Shown: piece after piece, positions 61,419-64,000 of the stretch
Position numbering within the stretch: the stretch's first letter is position 1
Layout: each line of letters starts with the position of its first letter
Source: Dallia pectoralis
Lineage: Eukaryota > Chordata > Actinopteri > Esociformes > Umbridae
Direction: 5' to 3'
NCBI GenBank assembly: GCA_029465975.1
Contig: CM055753.1
Span: 9,057,316-9,121,315 of the forward strand
Length of the DNA: 64,000 bases
The notes under the pieces: model-generated
Databases searched by the model: none
What the model was told of the DNA's origin: nothing
Seen by the model: the letters and a program-made list of their open reading frames with translations, nothing else
Program-made: the position numbers and the translations under genes

Positions 61419-62147
61419 GTATACACTATCCCCTAGATCCTATGTATAGAACACTATATCCCCTAGATCCTATATATAGAACACTATATCCCCTAGATCC
61501 TATATATAGAACACTATATCCCCTAGATCCTATATATAGAACACTATATCCCCTAGATCCTATATATAGAACACTATATCCCCTAGATCCTATATATAGA
61601 ACACTATATCCCCTAGTTCCTATATATAGAACACTATATCCCCTAGATCCTATATATAGAACACTATATCCCCTAGATCCTATATATAGAACACTATATC
61701 CCCTAGTTCCTATATATAGAACACTATATCCCCTAGATCCTATATATAGAACACTATATCCCCTAGATCCTATATATAGAACACTATATCCCCTAGTTCC
61801 TATATATAGAACAATATATCCCCTAGATCCTATATATAGAACACTATATCCCCTAGATCCTATATATAGAACACTATATCCCCTAGATCCTATATATAGA
61901 ACACTATGTCCCCTAGATCCTATATATAGAACACTATATCCCCTAGATCCTATATATAGAGCACTATATCCCCTAGTTCCTATATATAGAACAATATATC
62001 CCCTAGATCCTATATATAGAACACTATGTCCCCTAGATCCTATATATAGAACACTATATCCCCTAGATCCTATATATAGAGCACTATATCCCCTAGTTCC
62101 TATATATAGAACAATATATCCCCTAGATCCTATATATAGAACACTAT
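61419..62147. repeat. 30-bp minisatellite, about 24 copies
   Basis: Unit TATATATAGAACACTATATC then CCCTAGATCC, with CCTAGTTCC, ACAATATATC and GAGCACT variants. A block of five units (TTCC-ACAATA ... GTCC ... GAGCAC) is repeated at 120-bp spacing near 61960-62110. The 266-codon plus frame is an artefact. Confidence 0.95.
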
Positions 62148-62433
62148 ATTCACGTAGGTCTCATGAGGCAGGACTTCATAGTATGAAACCCAGAGTGAGA
62201 ATGAACTTCTGTTTATCTTCTAACAGTGTCAGGAGCAGATAAGAGGGCGGTCCCATCATGGCAAACACGACATGCAGCTAAAGGAATAGCGGGCGGAGCT
62301 AATGGAAGGGGAGGATCATGGGACAGATGGGTGGAGCTGTCAACGCTGGTGAAACCAGAGATAAGGTGCGTTGTGTTCATGTTTTTTTTCTTTCCTGTGT
62401 GTTTGCTCAGTGTTCACTCACCCCTATTCAGAC

Positions 62434-62467
<34 letters not shown>

Positions 62468-62832
62468 CTTCTGTATGGTGGCTACACGGTAGTGTACTGG
62501 TATGTCATGCAGATCTGTCATCTGATGCTGTGGGATGGAAGTGTAATTTATTGGGCCGTGGAATGAATGGAAGAGTAACAAACATAGAGAGAGAGATGGG
62601 GGGAAAGGAAGGAAGAGAGAGAAGAAAAGAGAAAAAGACAAAGGAAGAAAAAGGAGTGAGACAGAAAGAGACGCAGACACAGGGAGGTAGAGGAATTGAT
62701 AGAGAGAAAAAGAGAGGAGGGAAGTGCTCTTTCCACAGACAATGATAAAGTGATGCCATTAGGAGATGAAGTGCCTGCGATTCTCTATAAGCCATTACCA
62801 TCCCCACACTGCAGGCAACTCAGCAGTACAGC
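62148..62832. other. Upstream csmd1 intron, unique stretch
   Basis: Contains a CA run (62440-62467) and a GA-rich stretch (62585-62725). Nothing else recognised. Confidence 0.5.
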
Positions 62833-63597
62833 TACTGCCTCTATCTCTACCTCCCTCTAACGATGTCACTTCCTCCTTTATACTGCCTCTGTCTCTACCT
62901 CCCTCTAACCATGTCACTTCCTCCTTTATACTGCCTCTGTCTCTACCTCCCTCTAACCATGTCACTTCCTCCTTTATACTGCCTCTGTCTCTACCTCCCT
63001 CTAACCATGTCACTTCCTCCTTTATACTGCCTCTGTCTCTACCTCCCTCTAACCATGTCACTTCCTCCTTTATACTGCCTCTGTCTCTACCTCCCTCTAA
63101 CCATGTCACTTCCTCCTTTATACTGCCTCTGTCTCTACCTCCCTCTAACCATGTCACTTCCTCCTTTATACTGCCTCTGTCTCTACCTCCCTCTAACCAT
63201 GTCACTTCCTCCTTTATACTGCCTCTGTCTCTACCTCCCTCTAACCATGTCACTTCCTCCTTTATACTGCCTCTGTCTCTACCTCCCTCTAACCATGTCA
63301 CTTCCTCCTTTATACTGCCTCTGTCTCTACCTCCCTCTAACCATGTCACTTCCTCCTTTATACTGTCTCTGTCTCTACCTCCCTCTAACCATGTCACTTC
63401 CTCCTTTATACTGCCTCTGTCTCTACCTCCCTCTAACCATGTCACTTCCTCCTTTATACTGCCTCTGTCTCTACCTCCCTCTAACCATGTCACTTCCTCC
63501 TTTATACTGCCTCTGTCTCTACCTCCCTCTAACCATGTCACTTCCTCCTTTATACTGCCTCTGTCTCTACCTCCCTCTAACCATGTCACTTCCTCCA
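62833..63597. repeat. 48-bp pyrimidine-rich minisatellite, 16 copies
   Basis: Unit TACTGCCTCTGTCTCTACCT then CCCTCTAACCATGTCACTTC and CTCCTTTA. Copies are almost identical, implying recent expansion or active homogenisation. Open frames of about 270 codons on both strands are artefacts. Confidence 0.96.
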
Positions 63598-63617
63598 TTT
63601 CTACCGCCTCTCTCTCT

Positions 63618-63760
63618 CAAGGATGATGACAAGAATAATGACACAGATGATGACACGGATGATGACATGATGATGGAATGATGATGACATGATGATGACA
63701 CGGATGATGACATGATGATGACATGACGATGACACGGATGATGACATGGTGATGACAAGA
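63618..63760. repeat. GATGATGACA-type repeats
   Basis: Irregular GATGAC/GATGATGACACG units. Confidence 0.85.
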
Positions 63761-64000
63761 TGCGACTGTCAAATGCCACCATATTTAATATTTTATTCCT
63801 GTTTTGTTTTGTTTGAATACAGAACCATTGATGAGCCCAAATTAACGTTGTGCTATTTACACTCATCAGTCTGACCTTTACTCTAAGATAATGGCACTGC
63901 ATTTTGTATTTATGGTACATCGTGAATCTACATCTAAGTAGAGAACATATTGCCCTGGGAAACACAGACAAATTCATACAATAATCTGCATGGAAGGATC
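63761..64000. other. Unique sequence to window end
   Basis: 240 bases of AT-rich sequence; nothing recognised. Confidence 0.5.

Noticed and set aside
54274..64000. Search for the preceding csmd1 sushi exon
   Set aside because: No minus-strand stretch with the CCP cysteine/tryptophan pattern and splice sites was found; the exon presumably lies beyond 64000.

Overview
The window is vertebrate genomic DNA, almost certainly from a teleost fish. Thirteen consecutive internal exons of one gene lie on the minus strand between 54273 and 1. They splice into a single open frame of about 686 residues that alternates CUB and sushi (CCP) domains. The domain order and the residues identify a CSMD-family gene, and by residue match to what I remember of the family it is csmd1 (teleosts can carry two copies; I cannot tell which). 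Both ends of the gene lie outside the window. Degenerate copies of a palindromic repeat that I associate with salmonid and pike genomes suggest a salmoniform or esociform fish; this is inference.

Layout, in gene order (high to low coordinates): 54274-64000 upstream intron, full of minisatellites plus one probable solo LTR; exons 1-2 (CUB) at 54104-54273 and 50676-50832, separated by a 27-bp and a 10-bp minisatellite; exon 3 (sushi) at 48278-48469; an 11-kb intron holding a complete LTR-to-LTR chromovirus-type Ty3/Gypsy element (42485-47615) and 24-bp and 29-bp minisatellites; exons 4-5 (CUB), 6 (sushi), 7-8 (CUB), 9 (sushi) between 37373 and 30336; exons 10-12 (a CUB split over three exons) at 28234-28350, 4857-4970 and 1441-1536; and exon 13 (sushi, running off the window) at 1-169. 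The 23-kb intron between exons 10 and 11 contains most of the long tandem arrays, one solo LTR, a Tc1-like transposase relic, a tRNA-derived SINE and hairpin-type MITE relics.

No other cellular protein gene was found. Tandem repeats cover roughly 19 kb (about 30 percent, from adding my own array boundaries). The very long open frames in them arise because the repeat unit lacks stop codons, not because they encode proteins.

The retroelement is the most informative mobile feature. It has two 433-bp LTRs that I read as identical, a 5-bp target duplication, a DX35E integrase with a chromodomain, and a 10-nt sequence just after the 5' LTR that is complementary to the predicted 5' end of its own transcript, which is the arrangement expected for Tf1/sushi-type self-priming. 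Its coding region nevertheless has about six one-base frame breaks. This element and all three solo LTRs lie antisense to csmd1.
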